This document shows, piece after piece, positions 37,158 through 45,675 of a DNA stretch of 64,000 nucleotides. The DNA comes from Croceicoccus marinus (GTDB taxonomy: Bacteria; Pseudomonadota; Alphaproteobacteria; Sphingomonadales; Sphingomonadaceae): positions 2,195,501-2,259,500 of the forward strand of contig NZ_CP019602.1 in the NCBI RefSeq assembly GCF_001661675.2. Reading direction: 5' to 3'. The translations under genes and the position numbers were made by a program. Every line of letters starts with the position of its first letter. The stretch's first letter is position 1. Below the pieces are notes generated by a model. That model did not search any database. It was not told where the DNA came from and was given only the letters and a program-made list of their open reading frames with translations.

Positions 37158-38969
37158 GTGGCAACGGACAAAGAAAAACCGCTCAATCGCTGTGCAATTT
37201 ACACGCGAAAGAGCACCAACATTCGGCTCGATCACGAAGTAAATTCTCTCGTCACCCAACGCGAGATCAGCAGCGCCTATATCAAAAGTCAGCAGTACAA
37301 AGGATGGCTTGAGCTGCCCGACCGCTACGACGATGGGGGTCATTCAGGCAGTGGGCTGGAGCGGCCTGCTCTGGCGCGACTGATGCACGACATCGAAGCC
37401 GGGAGGGTCGACATGGTCGTCGTTTACAAGATCGATCGACTGACCAGGAGCCTATTTGACTTTGTGCGGCTGGTTGAGATTTTCGATAGGCGCGAAATTG
37501 CGCTCGTCTCCGTCTCGCAGGCCTTCGACACATCAGACAGCATGGGCAAGATGATCTTGAACGTCTTGTTGACCTTCTCGCAATTCGAACGCGAACTGAT
37601 CGCTGAGCGAGCTAGGGACGGAATTCGGACTCGAAAGCGTCACGGCAAGGTTCACGGTGGGCTCCCACCGTTCGGCTACATAGCAACACGTGAGGGGCTG
37701 CAAATTGAAGAGCGAGAGGCTGAGATTGTTCGATTCATTTTCCAGCGATTTCTCGAGACTCGGCGTTACACTGCGGTCATGACCGAGGTGCGAGAAGCTG
37801 GTCTCCAAAGCTCGGTAAAGTATTTGAAAAACGGTGAAGCACGAGGTGGAAAGCGCCTCAGTCCCGGAACTGTCTACGGCATTTTGCAAAATCCGATTTA
37901 TGTCGGCGAGATCCGTGGCGAAGGTGAGAATTACAAAGGCGAGCACGCCCCCATAATCACACCGCGAACGTGGAAAGCTGCGCAGGCAGTCAGCGCTCAG
38001 AGGAAGCGAAAAGCACTTGGCTCCAAGGGCACCGGCCACTTTTTGGCGGACTTGCTACAGGACGATTTGGGCCGTCACATGCGGCTCGACCTTAACTGGC
38101 ATAGAGGCAAGACTTACTGCGCATATGCATCCAGCAACACAAGCTGGTCTCAGAAGGAATTTCGGCGGGCATATCGAGCCAATGCAGACGAACTCGACCG
38201 ACTGGTTATGGCTTCAATATCGGAATTTCTTTGCGATCGTCGCAAGTTGCGAACGGCGCTGAAGACTCTAGGCTTACACGGGCCAGAGCTAGTCCGCCTG
38301 ACTGACTTGGGAAGCCGAGCTGCAGATCGCTTAGGCGTCACTCCAGGCCAACATCTTGAAACCTTGTTCTCAGCACTTCTTTATGAGGTCGAATTGGCAG
38401 AGGACGAACTGACGATTGGCATTCGATCGCTAGAATTGAGACGATATCTAGAGTGGACTGGAGCAGCAGCCTTTCGCGGTCGCCCCGCCGATTGGCCGTG
38501 CAGCGATGCACGCTATGATTTGGTTGTGAAAGCGCGGGCTATCGCAGCGGCGCGGTGGCCATCTCTGCATATCCAGGTCAGGGACCCCTCTCATTCTGCC
38601 ACGCCGGATCCCCAACTTGTGAATCTCATCAAAAGTGCGAGAAATGCTCAACGCTTGGTCGAGGAACATAGAGACGCTTCAGCCGAGGAACTCGCTCAGA
38701 TGCAGCATTGTCGACCGGCCAAATTTGCCAGGCTCGTCCGTCTTAACTACCTTGCACCGGACATTGTGACAGCAATCCTCGATGGAACGCAGCCGCCAGC
38801 CCTGCGTCGGCATGACCTTCTTATGTCAAATGTTCCAACAGACTGGGCCGTACAGCGAAAGCTCTACGGATTTCCGTCGCCCGAACGGGCGATTGAACCA
38901 CGCAAGCTTTACGGTCGTGGCATGTGGCCGTCCTGCAGACCTGGTGAAACCCCCGAGTTCGAGAGCTAA
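37158..38969 (+). CDS. Large serine recombinase
   Basis: 603 residues. The resolvase catalytic domain fills residues about 10-150, with nucleophile S19 in AIYTRKST, the DRLTRS motif and the helix-E start LTFSQFERELIAERARDGI. A recombinase domain follows (GGLPPFGYI, LSPGTVYGILQNPIYVGEIRG). The C-terminal region lacks the CxxC zinc ribbon of phage integrases, as in many proteobacterial members. It could integrate, excise or invert DNA. It has a lower GC than core genes and lies near the left island end beside copy B. Confidence 0.92.
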   Translation: MATDKEKPLNRCAIYTRKSTNIRLDHEVNSLVTQREISSAYIKSQQYKGWLELPDRYDDGGHSGSGLERPALARLMHDIEAGRVDMVVVYKIDRLTRSLFDFVRLVEIFDRREIALVSVSQAFDTSDSMGKMILNVLLTFSQFERELIAERARDGIRTRKRHGKVHGGLPPFGYIATREGLQIEEREAEIVRFIFQRFLETRRYTAVMTEVREAGLQSSVKYLKNGEARGGKRLSPGTVYGILQNPIYVGEIRGEGENYKGEHAPIITPRTWKAAQAVSAQRKRKALGSKGTGHFLADLLQDDLGRHMRLDLNWHRGKTYCAYASSNTSWSQKEFRRAYRANADELDRLVMASISEFLCDRRKLRTALKTLGLHGPELVRLTDLGSRAADRLGVTPGQHLETLFSALLYEVELAEDELTIGIRSLELRRYLEWTGAAAFRGRPADWPCSDARYDLVVKARAIAAARWPSLHIQVRDPSHSATPDPQLVNLIKSARNAQRLVEEHRDASAEELAQMQHCRPAKFARLVRLNYLAPDIVTAILDGTQPPALRRHDLLMSNVPTDWAVQRKLYGFPSPERAIEPRKLYGRGMWPSCRPGETPEFES

Positions 38970-39042
38970 GCAAATCTTCAGGAGCGGCTGGTAGTCAGCC
39001 CAAGAAGACAACGCCTGCATGGATACAAGCGAGATTTAATAG

Positions 39043-39276
39043 GTGAATCACCGCGTTCGACATTTCTGCGACTGGCTTGAACGTATTGATTGCGTAGCGC
39101 ACGTCGGTGATCGACCGGAGTTCGGTTTCTTCGCTGATATGAGCGAGGATGAATTGATTGCTGCTGAGCAGGAGCTTGTGCGCAGGCTAGCAGTGGCCGG
39201 AACAGAGCAGGACGTCCATTGCGCTTTTCTGGCCGGGGCGGAGGTTTTGCAATGTGTCGCGCAGAACGACCAGTAG
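39043..39276 (+). CDS. Hypothetical small acidic protein
   Basis: 77 residues, helical and acidic (FCDWLERIDCVAHVGDRPEFG, MSEDELIAAEQELVRRLAV). No signal peptide or membrane segment. Only a weak ribosome site (AATAGGTGA) precedes the start. It lies 73 bases after the serine recombinase on the same strand and abuts the stop of a convergent 30-residue gene. Family unknown. Confidence 0.5.
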   Translation: MNHRVRHFCDWLERIDCVAHVGDRPEFGFFADMSEDELIAAEQELVRRLAVAGTEQDVHCAFLAGAEVLQCVAQNDQ

Positions 39277-39369
39277 CTAAGGCTTCCGTCTGACGGCCCA
39301 TACAAGACTAGACGCTGCCGACAGAGCGACCGCTAGAGCCACCACCATCGCGGGATCGAGAATAAGCAT
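39277..39369 (-). CDS. 30-residue putative membrane microprotein
   Basis: From ATG 39369 with GGAGG six bases upstream. The product is one hydrophobic helix (MVVALAVALSAASSLVWAV) with a basic end RRKP, so N-out/C-in topology is likely. Its stop directly abuts that of the convergent 77-residue gene. The near-ideal ribosome site is the main support. No family recognised. Confidence 0.55.
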   Translation of the reverse strand: MLILDPAMVVALAVALSAASSLVWAVRRKP

Positions 39370-39434
39370 GGCAAGCCTCCGATTCGTTTGAGGCACTTCA
39401 TGTTCACTATTTGTTCGATGTAGGACAGCTAATT

Positions 39435-39620
39435 TCAGCGATCAGGATTGAGTGCTGCCAATTTTGCACCAATCTCCGTCCAAAGCTTGGCCCCGCCATC
39501 ATCGCCAACGCTCGCAAACTTTCGTCGTCGGGCCTCAATATATTCCGCTGCCTCGACGCCGCGAGTCTTTTCGATAAGCAGCGCTGCCATCCAAAACTCT
39601 TTATCCCGGCTTGACCTCAT
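39435..39620 (-). CDS. Hypothetical protein, DUF6961-like
   Basis: 61 residues from ATG 39620. The pattern RDKEFWMAALLIEKTRG, then YIEARRRKFASVGDDGGAKLW, then IGAKLAALNP recalls a short sphingomonad family (DUF6961-like) found on plasmids and islands. No function is known. It begins 5 bases after the 41-residue membrane-protein gene, so the two form a pair. A longer upstream frame overlaps that gene and is not used. The family call is tentative. Confidence 0.6.
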   Translation of the reverse strand: MRSSRDKEFWMAALLIEKTRGVEAAEYIEARRRKFASVGDDGGAKLWTEIGAKLAALNPDR

Positions 39621-39625
39621 CACAA

Positions 39626-39751
39626 CTATCCGAAGGCGGCAGTCAAAGCCACGTACAGCATCAGGGTTCCAAGCACCGTGGCTTCCAGCTTCAGCTTCCA
39701 CGCGTTTCGGTCTTCGTTTGCCCGCTCTTCGTCAGTCAGCCAGTCGCGCAT
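39626..39751 (-). CDS. 41-residue putative membrane protein
   Basis: From ATG 39751 (MRDWLTDEERANEDRNAWK), a charged amphipathic first half, then one helix (LEATVLGTLMLYVALTAAFG) that reaches the C-terminus. It is co-directional with the 61-residue gene (5-base gap). The pairing of a charged head with a tail anchor suggests a membrane-tethered small protein. Family unknown. Confidence 0.55.
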   Translation of the reverse strand: MRDWLTDEERANEDRNAWKLKLEATVLGTLMLYVALTAAFG

Positions 39752-39879
39752 TTGATATCAGCCCTGCATTTCCAATTAGATCATAGCCTCAAGGGATTAT
39801 GATGCTGGCGAGAATCGCAGGATGATGTCCTTCCATAACTAATCGATCTACCCTCCAGCCGTCTGAGTATTAAGGAAAG

Positions 39880-40242
39880 TCAGGTCTTCCAGCGAGCTTC
39901 AAGGTAGGCACGACATTTCGTGCGGGCGTTCAGAATGTTCCTGCCAGTGGAAACTCTGATGTCCTGCTCAGCGATCGGTTCAATCTCGCGCCCTTGGAGA
40001 CGCGCTTCTTCTTGCGCACGACCCAGCGCGATCGATCGGCAGGCCGTGATCAGCGCACCGGTTTCTGGAACGAACTGATAGCGGGAATAGGAGACATCAA
40101 CATCGAAACCGACATTAGTCGGTATCACCTTCGTTTCTGCGTTTTCGTCAGCTTGCGTGGAAGCCGGGCGTGAAACGTCTGCAGGCGTTGTGCAGGCACC
40201 GATGATCAACAGCAGAGACAAAGGAAGTATTCTGGTCGGCAT
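39880..40242 (-). CDS. Putative lipoprotein, function unknown
   Basis: 120 residues from ATG 40242, chosen for GGGAG eight bases upstream. It has a lipoprotein signal: core LPLSLLLII, lipobox IGAC, mature Cys near residue 17. The mature part has a beta-like region DVDVSYSRYQFVPETG and a C-terminal helical region with two cysteines (TACRSIALGRAQEE, ARTKCRAYLEARW) that may form a disulfide. No family recognised. Confidence 0.65.
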   Translation of the reverse strand: MPTRILPLSLLLIIGACTTPADVSRPASTQADENAETKVIPTNVGFDVDVSYSRYQFVPETGALITACRSIALGRAQEEARLQGREIEPIAEQDIRVSTGRNILNARTKCRAYLEARWKT

Positions 40243-40350
40243 TTTCACTCCCAGCTGTATCATACGATTCTCTGCGGGTTAGATATCAGATGAATTGATG
40301 GGGCGACGCAATCGCCGCCCCACCGGGCACATGCAAGTCAAAGCGCGTTT

Positions 40351-41001
40351 CTACTGAGCGTGATCACCTGAGGCGACGGCCGAAACCATCGGTGTCGTGC
40401 CTTGTGAAACACCGGAAGCACCAAGTACAGCGGCTTGCTGCGGTACTGGAGCTACGCCGCTTGTGCTGAACTGGATAGATTCCGCTGTAAATGCTTTCAA
40501 TTGCATGCCGTTTGGCACGGTCGCAGATTTGCCGGTCACAAATGCAGCAAAGGGACCTACGGCGAGAACGGTGCCGAGAGTAGCTGCCGTATTTCCTTGC
40601 CCTTCCTGCCGATGCGTGCCTTCAACGGCTACGCGCCGGCCGCCAATCTCGAGCCATTCGAAACCGAGGTCCATCTTCGCCGACTTTCCGAACGCGCCCT
40701 TTCCGGTCCGCCATGTAATTTTTCCCTGACCGCGCGTGCCCTTGGGGATGACAACGTATCCATTCATGATGACATCATAGACGGTGCTGAAGGTGAAGAC
40801 ATCGCCCTCCTTCATCGTCTTCGATGACACTTCGGAGTTGGGCGTGATCGTCAGCTCTGTGTTTGCAGGCAACGTCAAGACTGTTGCCTGCGGCTGCGCC
40901 GGTGCGACAGCCGGAACCGCTTGAACCACCGTGGACTGCGCAAAAGCAGGATTGACGGCTGCCAGAAGCAACACTGGCATAGCAAAATTCTTTATTTTCA
41001 T
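40351..41001 (-). CDS. Secreted protein of unknown function
   Basis: 216 residues. A signal peptide (NFAMPVLLLAAVNPAFA) is followed by a linker rich in V, A, P and Q. A compact beta domain comes next (LPANTELTITPNSEVSSK, EGDVFTFSTVYDVIMNGYVVIPKGTRGQG), which looks like a SAF/TrbI-like barrel, then a hydrophobic patch (LGTVLAVGPFAAFVTG) and a low-complexity end. Similar proteins occur widely in sphingomonads without a role. It may be an envelope protein. A ribosome site GGGGG lies 4 bases upstream. Confidence 0.7.
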   Translation of the reverse strand: MKIKNFAMPVLLLAAVNPAFAQSTVVQAVPAVAPAQPQATVLTLPANTELTITPNSEVSSKTMKEGDVFTFSTVYDVIMNGYVVIPKGTRGQGKITWRTGKGAFGKSAKMDLGFEWLEIGGRRVAVEGTHRQEGQGNTAATLGTVLAVGPFAAFVTGKSATVPNGMQLKAFTAESIQFSTSGVAPVPQQAAVLGASGVSQGTTPMVSAVASGDHAQ

Positions 41002-41222
41002 ATTACCCCCAATTAGGCGAGCGGATCTCGCCGACCCGGCCGAGTTCTCTTCGCTTCCCCGTCGGACATGCCCTTATTCAATGAGGAGGTGTTTTTCTGG
41101 TTAATGCGCGCAACAATAGTGCTCTATATGGGCTGTTTTTGACAAAGCGATGTGAGGTTTGACGCAAACGCAGTTGACCCAAGAAAGACCTATCCGGTCG
41201 GATTTCAGACCGGCGCAGGCGG

Positions 41223-41543
41223 CTATTCGCAACCGACGCCGTCATTGTCGCGATCGAGATGCGGGCCATATCCAGGCTGACCACGCCGCACAGGCGCAGC
41301 GCCAGCTGCACGCGCAGTGGCACAGTTTGGATAAGCACCGCCACTCCCGCCACTAAAGCGGCTAACCGGTGCAGGCGCGCTGCTATGGCCGCTGGGAGCC
41401 CGATGACAGTGCCGTCCCCCGTTCTTCCTATCATTGTGACAGCCGTCCGAAGCCAGTCCACCAGGATGGGCGAAGGCGGCACCAAAGACAGGTGTAACTG
41501 AAAGCAGCGTCAATGCCGCCAGTGCAAATCCAAACCGTCTCAT
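41223..41543 (-). CDS. Secreted Excalibur-domain protein with YHYH-like region
   Basis: 106 residues. The signal peptide (FALAALTLLSVTPVFGAAFA) ends just before HPGGLASDGCHNDRKNGG and RHCH, a Cys/His motif also seen in YHYH-type proteins. The C-terminal Excalibur calcium-binding motif is complete: YPNCATARAAGAAPVRRGQ, then DRDNDGVGCE with the DxDxDGxxCE loop. Such proteins are extracellular and some carry nuclease domains; here no nuclease is present. Island cargo of unknown role. Confidence 0.8.
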   Translation of the reverse strand: MRRFGFALAALTLLSVTPVFGAAFAHPGGLASDGCHNDRKNGGRHCHRAPSGHSSAPAPVSRFSGGSGGAYPNCATARAAGAAPVRRGQPGYGPHLDRDNDGVGCE

Positions 41544-41635
41544 CGTTCACCCCCACTGTTTCCTGCGCCCGCCTCCTAGCGTTGATTTCCAGCTAACTGG
41601 TCAGCGAAACTGCTTAACTTCTGGAAAACGCCGGA

Positions 41636-41914
41636 TCAGCTTCCGCCGTGCGATCGGTAGCTCCCGTCAGTCAACTTTTCCCAATGGTGGCGTTCAGGGT
41701 TCGGCCCACACTCGTCGCTGAGCATTTTGCCCGCGTGGCGGCGATCGAAGCTAAGGTCAGTCAACGTCTGTATAATTTCCGGACCCCGGTTTATCCCTTC
41801 AGCTAGGCATCCCTTGATCAGGATGATTGCACGATCATGTCTGTTGCTGTGTTGTGCGATGGCGGCGTCGAGAACACGTAGTCGGTCGAGCACGCCTGTC
41901 GTCTGGTCGATCAT
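41636..41914 (-). CDS. Hypothetical protein
   Basis: 92 residues from ATG 41914 with AGGGA upstream. Helical, with two blocks: DRLRVLDAAIAQHSNRHDRAI and EGINRGPEIIQTLTDLSFDRRHAG. The end is rich in H, G and S. Such proteins accompany integrases in sphingomonad islands, but no function is known. It lies directly downstream of the integrase terminator. Confidence 0.6.
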   Translation of the reverse strand: MIDQTTGVLDRLRVLDAAIAQHSNRHDRAIILIKGCLAEGINRGPEIIQTLTDLSFDRRHAGKMLSDECGPNPERHHWEKLTDGSYRSHGGS

Positions 41915-41932
41915 TTCAGTCCCTGCAGTTTG

Positions 41933-41976
41933 CAAAAAAAAAATAAAAAGGAGGGGGAGGCCGAACCCGAACCCCC
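41933..41976 (-). terminator. Rho-independent terminator after the integrase
   Basis: On the minus strand GGGGG (41976-41972) pairs with CCCCC (41957-41953), followed by TCC and a long T-rich run (TTTTTATTTTTTTTTT). Confidence 0.65.
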
Positions 41977-42006
41977 GTTGATGGAGGCCCGGGCTCGGTA
42001 GATCGT

Positions 42007-43173
42007 TTAGGCGGCTGGCGGCTGGTCACCGCGCAGCTTGGCCGCTCCCGCCTCTACGGCAGCAAGCAGCGTTTCGTCGGCAAGGTGGCTGTATCGCATG
42101 GTCGACTGGTGATCGGCATGACCAAGAACCTTTCCGACTGCGAACAAGTTGATGCCCGCGTTGATCATGAAGGAGGCGGCAGAATGCCTAAGGTCATGAA
42201 GCCGTAGATCGGGCATGCCTGCTTCCTTGCGAACCCAATCCCATGCTGTCTTCAGGCCGACAAACGGCTTGCAGGTTTTTGGGTTCGGAACGAGATAGGG
42301 ACACTTTTCGTAGCGAGGCAGGCTTTCTATTACCTCGAGTGCCGCTTTGGACAACGGAACGTAACGCGGCTTGCTGGTCTTGCTGTCGGGAATGAGCCAG
42401 GATTGCCGCTCAACATCCACGTCCTTCCATTCTGCCTTGAGCAGTTCATTTCGCCTCGCCCCAGTAAGTAGCAGCAAGGCAATGATGTTGCGCAGCTGCG
42501 GGTTCTTCGATCGACCCGCTGCTGTCAAAAGCCTGTCAGCCTCGTCCGACGTCAGGAACCGTTCCCGCTTGTTGTTGAACCGCTTGCGGGGGACGGCCTT
42601 CACCGGATTGCGCTCGCAGCCCGGAACACTCCATTTTAGACCGAGTTCGAACGATCTCCCGAACATCACCCGAAGCTTTTCAACCGTGGAGGGCGCTAGG
42701 GTTTCCCCTTTCTCCGCCAGCCACTGGCTGATTGCTTGTGGTTTGATCTCATCTAGCCGCATCTTTCCCCAGCGCGGGATGATGTGCCGGTTCATGTACA
42801 TTTCAGTGGTGTCGTAACTGCGCTGGTAGGTCTTGGCGTTCTCAAGGTGCTGCTTCGCCAAATCGCAATACAGCGGAATGGCTTTGTGTTTCGCTTTCTT
42901 GGCGGCTGGATCTTCGCCCAACACGACTTCCGCCCGCAACGCCCTCGCCTTCTTCCGGGCCTGATCGAAGGTGATGTCGGTGTAGCCGCCGATTTTGTGT
43001 TGTTTCTGGCGACCGGACGCATCGAGGTAACGCAGGTAATACGTCTTCCCGCCATTCGCGCGGACTTCCAGCACAAAGCCGGTTATCTGTGTGTCGTAAT
43101 AGTCCACCCGCTTTTTGTTCGGTTGGCAGATTGCGCTCGCGCAGAACGCGGCATCAAGCTTTCGCCTGGGCAT
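42007..43173 (-). CDS. Tyrosine-type integrase
   Basis: 388 residues from ATG 43173 with AAGGA upstream. It is built as P4-type integrases: an N-terminal arm-binding DUF4102-like domain (residues about 1-95), a SAM-like core-binding domain, and a catalytic domain with R240 (TGARRNE), H326 and R329 (LHDLRHS), H352 (GHADH) and nucleophile Y361 (MRYSHL). This type uses tRNA 3' ends as attB, which fits the tRNA-Thr repeat. It is 6 kb from the nearer att end rather than beside it, which is unusual. Confidence 0.94.
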   Translation of the reverse strand: MPRRKLDAAFCASAICQPNKKRVDYYDTQITGFVLEVRANGGKTYYLRYLDASGRQKQHKIGGYTDITFDQARKKARALRAEVVLGEDPAAKKAKHKAIPLYCDLAKQHLENAKTYQRSYDTTEMYMNRHIIPRWGKMRLDEIKPQAISQWLAEKGETLAPSTVEKLRVMFGRSFELGLKWSVPGCERNPVKAVPRKRFNNKRERFLTSDEADRLLTAAGRSKNPQLRNIIALLLLTGARRNELLKAEWKDVDVERQSWLIPDSKTSKPRYVPLSKAALEVIESLPRYEKCPYLVPNPKTCKPFVGLKTAWDWVRKEAGMPDLRLHDLRHSAASFMINAGINLFAVGKVLGHADHQSTMRYSHLADETLLAAVEAGAAKLRGDQPPAA

Positions 43174-43458
43174 GGTTAGATTTCCTTGTGAGGTTGGGTT
43201 TGACGCCCAGCCGCTGACAGCCCCGGAGAGGCACAACTGGCGGGCGCAGACGGTGAGGCCATCGGGCAGGACAAAACGGTCCACATTTGCCGACTCTGGG
43301 CCAACGTGGGGCAAGCTGCGCACGGCAGCAGGGTATGATTTTAGACGGCGGATGGGGCAATTTTGCCGTTCTGGCTAGAATTCTGGATTTCTGAGAAGCT
43401 GCACCTGCTTCCCTAATGACAGCGGCATGCTGGCATTCTCGAAAGCTGCTCAGCGCTG

Positions 43459-44505
43459 TCAGGTTGTATCGTGCTCAGCGTCTGTGACTGGCAGTTTGTG
43501 CAGCTCGTATTGGTGAGCACCATGCTCGACACGCTTGTAGTGCCACAAGTGGACCTCCGGATCAGGGCCAGAGTTTGCCTTGATAATGTCCAGAACTTTT
43601 TTGCGGCTAATGTTGGTTCGCCTCTGAACCTCGGCCGCGATCCTCATCTTGGTCCTTATCCCTTCGCGAATGACTGTCGCAATCGCAGCACGGATCAGGT
43701 GGTTAGGGCCGTCCTCGTCTGGTTCGTTCATGCCGTAAACCGGATCCGTTTGTTCGACCGTTGAGAGCCGATCGGGATATGCCAGATCCTTCTCAGTGCT
43801 GTAGCGGTAGAAGGCATGCTGCGCATTCGGACCACGACTCTTAATACATTCGAATCGAACGATCTTTTGGTTCATGCTGCTATCACAGCCGTCCGGATCG
43901 ATGAGGAATGCGCTGTCGAAGTCCTCCAGCACGTCGGTCGTTCCAGCGTAAATGAGCTTCTGGCTTGGCGATCGCGCTTTGTTGGTGTGGGCCAGACCCA
44001 CGAATGTGCCACCGGCTAATGAAAACGCGCGAGCAGCCTTGCCGAACTCCCTGCATTCGCTCTTGTTCATAAGGTCAGCGACCTTTTTGAGCGTATCTAC
44101 GACAACCAGTTTGCCTTTGGCTGTATCGTCCTTTGCCATCTGCTGCATGGCAGGCACGAGCCTGTTAAGCTCAAAACGTTGCTGTCCCGGAGCCAAGAAG
44201 TTGATGCCGAAATCATCGGCAACTTGCACCTTCGCCGCAAGGCCGTGAGCACTGTCGTCAGCGTTGATGTAGAATACGTCGCCACCCTCAATGCGGCCGG
44301 CCGTCACTGCCTCAACAATGAGCGCCAGAATGATGAGCGTTTTCCCGGTATTGGGCGGTGCGTACCAAACACTCACTTCGCCGCGAAGGGAAAGTTTTCC
44401 CAAGAGGGGTTCGGCTGCCTCAGCATTCTCGGCAAGGGTGTTGCCCAAACCGGCGAGTGAGAATGCTAAAAGTGGGTTCGGTCTTTTATCTTTATCGTTG
44501 TCCAT
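43459..44505 (-). CDS. AAA ATPase of RepA/DnaB helicase type
   Basis: 348 residues. The RecA-like core has Walker A at residues 49-56 (APPNTGKT), Walker B KLVVVDTL, and a sensor-like FVGLAHTNKA. The C-terminal 100 residues look like a winged helix (KMRIAAEVQRRTNISRKK). Such AAA_25 proteins serve as replicative helicases or loaders of plasmids and satellite elements. An island replication or excision-maintenance role is inferred. No primase or origin was recognised nearby. Confidence 0.82.
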   Translation of the reverse strand: MDNDKDKRPNPLLAFSLAGLGNTLAENAEAAEPLLGKLSLRGEVSVWYAPPNTGKTLIILALIVEAVTAGRIEGGDVFYINADDSAHGLAAKVQVADDFGINFLAPGQQRFELNRLVPAMQQMAKDDTAKGKLVVVDTLKKVADLMNKSECREFGKAARAFSLAGGTFVGLAHTNKARSPSQKLIYAGTTDVLEDFDSAFLIDPDGCDSSMNQKIVRFECIKSRGPNAQHAFYRYSTEKDLAYPDRLSTVEQTDPVYGMNEPDEDGPNHLIRAAIATVIREGIRTKMRIAAEVQRRTNISRKKVLDIIKANSGPDPEVHLWHYKRVEHGAHQYELHKLPVTDAEHDTT

Positions 44506-44537
44506 ATTGAAAACTCAAAACCCGCTGTCGGGCAGGC

Positions 44538-44572
44538 AAAAAAAGGGGGCGAGAGCCGCGAAGCTCCCGCCC
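44538..44572 (-). terminator. Rho-independent terminator
   Basis: On the minus strand GGGCGGGAGC pairs with GGCTCTCGCCC around a short loop, followed by CCTTTTTTT. It lies between the 44606 gene and the ATPase gene start. Confidence 0.75.
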
Positions 44573-44605
44573 GAGTGTCAGTTTGTCAGAATTCCAGTTC
44601 GCCGT

Positions 44606-44896
44606 TCAGCCGATGGGACGGTAATGATCGCCGTTCCAACGCTCCCAAAGGACCCCCTCGTACTTCGCCAGCACGTCGGAAACGCACTGCTCGAAGTGGT
44701 AGCCATCGACAATGAAGCGAACGGCTTCCCATAGGTCTTCAAAGAACGTTTTGCTGCCGTCTCGAATAAGGACTGCGAGGTATTCTTTCACTGCCTCCTC
44801 GCCGTATTCAAGAAAGCGGCGTTTGGCCGTGGCTCGTAGGTCGTAAATCTCGAAACCAAGCGGAAATGGAGTTTGAAGGTTGGGGAAATTTTGCAT
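44606..44896 (-). CDS. Hypothetical protein
   Basis: 96 residues from ATG 44896, with CAGGAA nine bases upstream; an ATG six codons earlier is the alternative. It is a compact alpha/beta acidic protein (FPLGFEIYDLRATAKRR, FFEDLWEAVRFIVDGYHFEQC) with an aromatic end (WERWNGDHYRPIG). No motif of known function. Its own terminator follows, so it is a separate transcription unit from the ATPase. Confidence 0.6.
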   Translation of the reverse strand: MQNFPNLQTPFPLGFEIYDLRATAKRRFLEYGEEAVKEYLAVLIRDGSKTFFEDLWEAVRFIVDGYHFEQCVSDVLAKYEGVLWERWNGDHYRPIG

Positions 44897-45095
44897 TCGT
44901 GTGTTCCTGAACATTGGGCCGTTTCGGTGCCCGGGGTTGTTAAAGAGGTCGATCGTGCGGAGACGTTCGCCTGTTGCCCATCAAGGGGCTAATTTAACAG
45001 GTTCAGATATCACTGATTATATGAGATAATTTCGAAGTTGATCGTACTTGATTTGTTCTATATAAGGAGGCTGGTTTTCTATATGGGAGCAGGTA

Positions 45096-45437
45096 GTGAA
45101 GGTCAGTTTCCGGCCAAGGGAAGGATCGTTGCTTGAAGGCGGGGAAGTGTTTTTCCAGAAGATCCAGCCAAAGCATGTCGTAGAGAGGATACCGACGCTT
45201 CATCGTTCGAAGCTTTACGTCAGGAAGACGGGTCGGCTCGTGGATATCCGCTTTCCCTGCGTGATCGCTGGCGAGAAGCACAATGGGCAAATCACCTTAA
45301 CCGAGGCAGAAATTTTTCAGCTTGCAAACCTTTGCCGTCGGGGTCGATCGGATGAAGCGATTTTAAAGGCGATCCATACGGCAAGCGGAACGGATGCAGA
45401 CTTAGCGGAAAAACACCCGCTTACCGCTATTGATTGA
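45096..45437 (+). CDS. Hypothetical protein
   Basis: 113 residues from GTG 45096 with GGAG upstream; GTG is the only suitable start. It is a basic beta-rich first half (KLYVRKTGRLVDIRFPCVIAGE) and a helical second half (EAEIFQLANLCRRGRSDEAILKAI) that resembles a small DNA- or protein-binding helix bundle. An A/T-rich leader with TTGATC and TATATA-like blocks (45030-45066) may hold its promoter. It overlaps the end of the opposite 82-residue gene by 11 bases. Confidence 0.55.
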   Translation: MKVSFRPREGSLLEGGEVFFQKIQPKHVVERIPTLHRSKLYVRKTGRLVDIRFPCVIAGEKHNGQITLTEAEIFQLANLCRRGRSDEAILKAIHTASGTDADLAEKHPLTAID

Positions 45438-45675
45438 TTTTGTCTGCCAACCATGCGGCAAGAAGCAGACCAATGACGATGAGCCCTGCAAGGGGATACG
45501 CATTCATCATGCCCAGCACGGTAAAGCCCAGCATCCAAGTGAAGGTTTCTGCCGGACGCGTGATGATCGAGAAGAGGAACATGATTGCGAGAACGATCGC
45601 GCCCACCACAATCGCCAACTTGAAGGCAGCGATGGCGATACAGGCAGCGACGATATAGCCGATGACCCGCATCAT
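45427..45675 (-). CDS. Small integral membrane protein
   Basis: 82 residues from ATG 45675. Two or three helices: VIGYIVAACIAIAAFKLAIV, GAIVLAIMFLFSII and AYPLAGLIVIGLLLAAWLA. Its ATG overlaps the upstream gene's TGA (ATGA), so the two are coupled. No family recognised; it may anchor or accompany the 125-residue protein. Confidence 0.65.
   Translation of the reverse strand: MMRVIGYIVAACIAIAAFKLAIVVGAIVLAIMFLFSIITRPAETFTWMLGFTVLGMMNAYPLAGLIVIGLLLAAWLADKINQ

Noticed and set aside
45003..45290. Minus-strand frame of 95 codons
   Set aside because: It overlaps the better-supported plus-strand gene at 45096, lacks a ribosome site and ends in low-complexity sequence.
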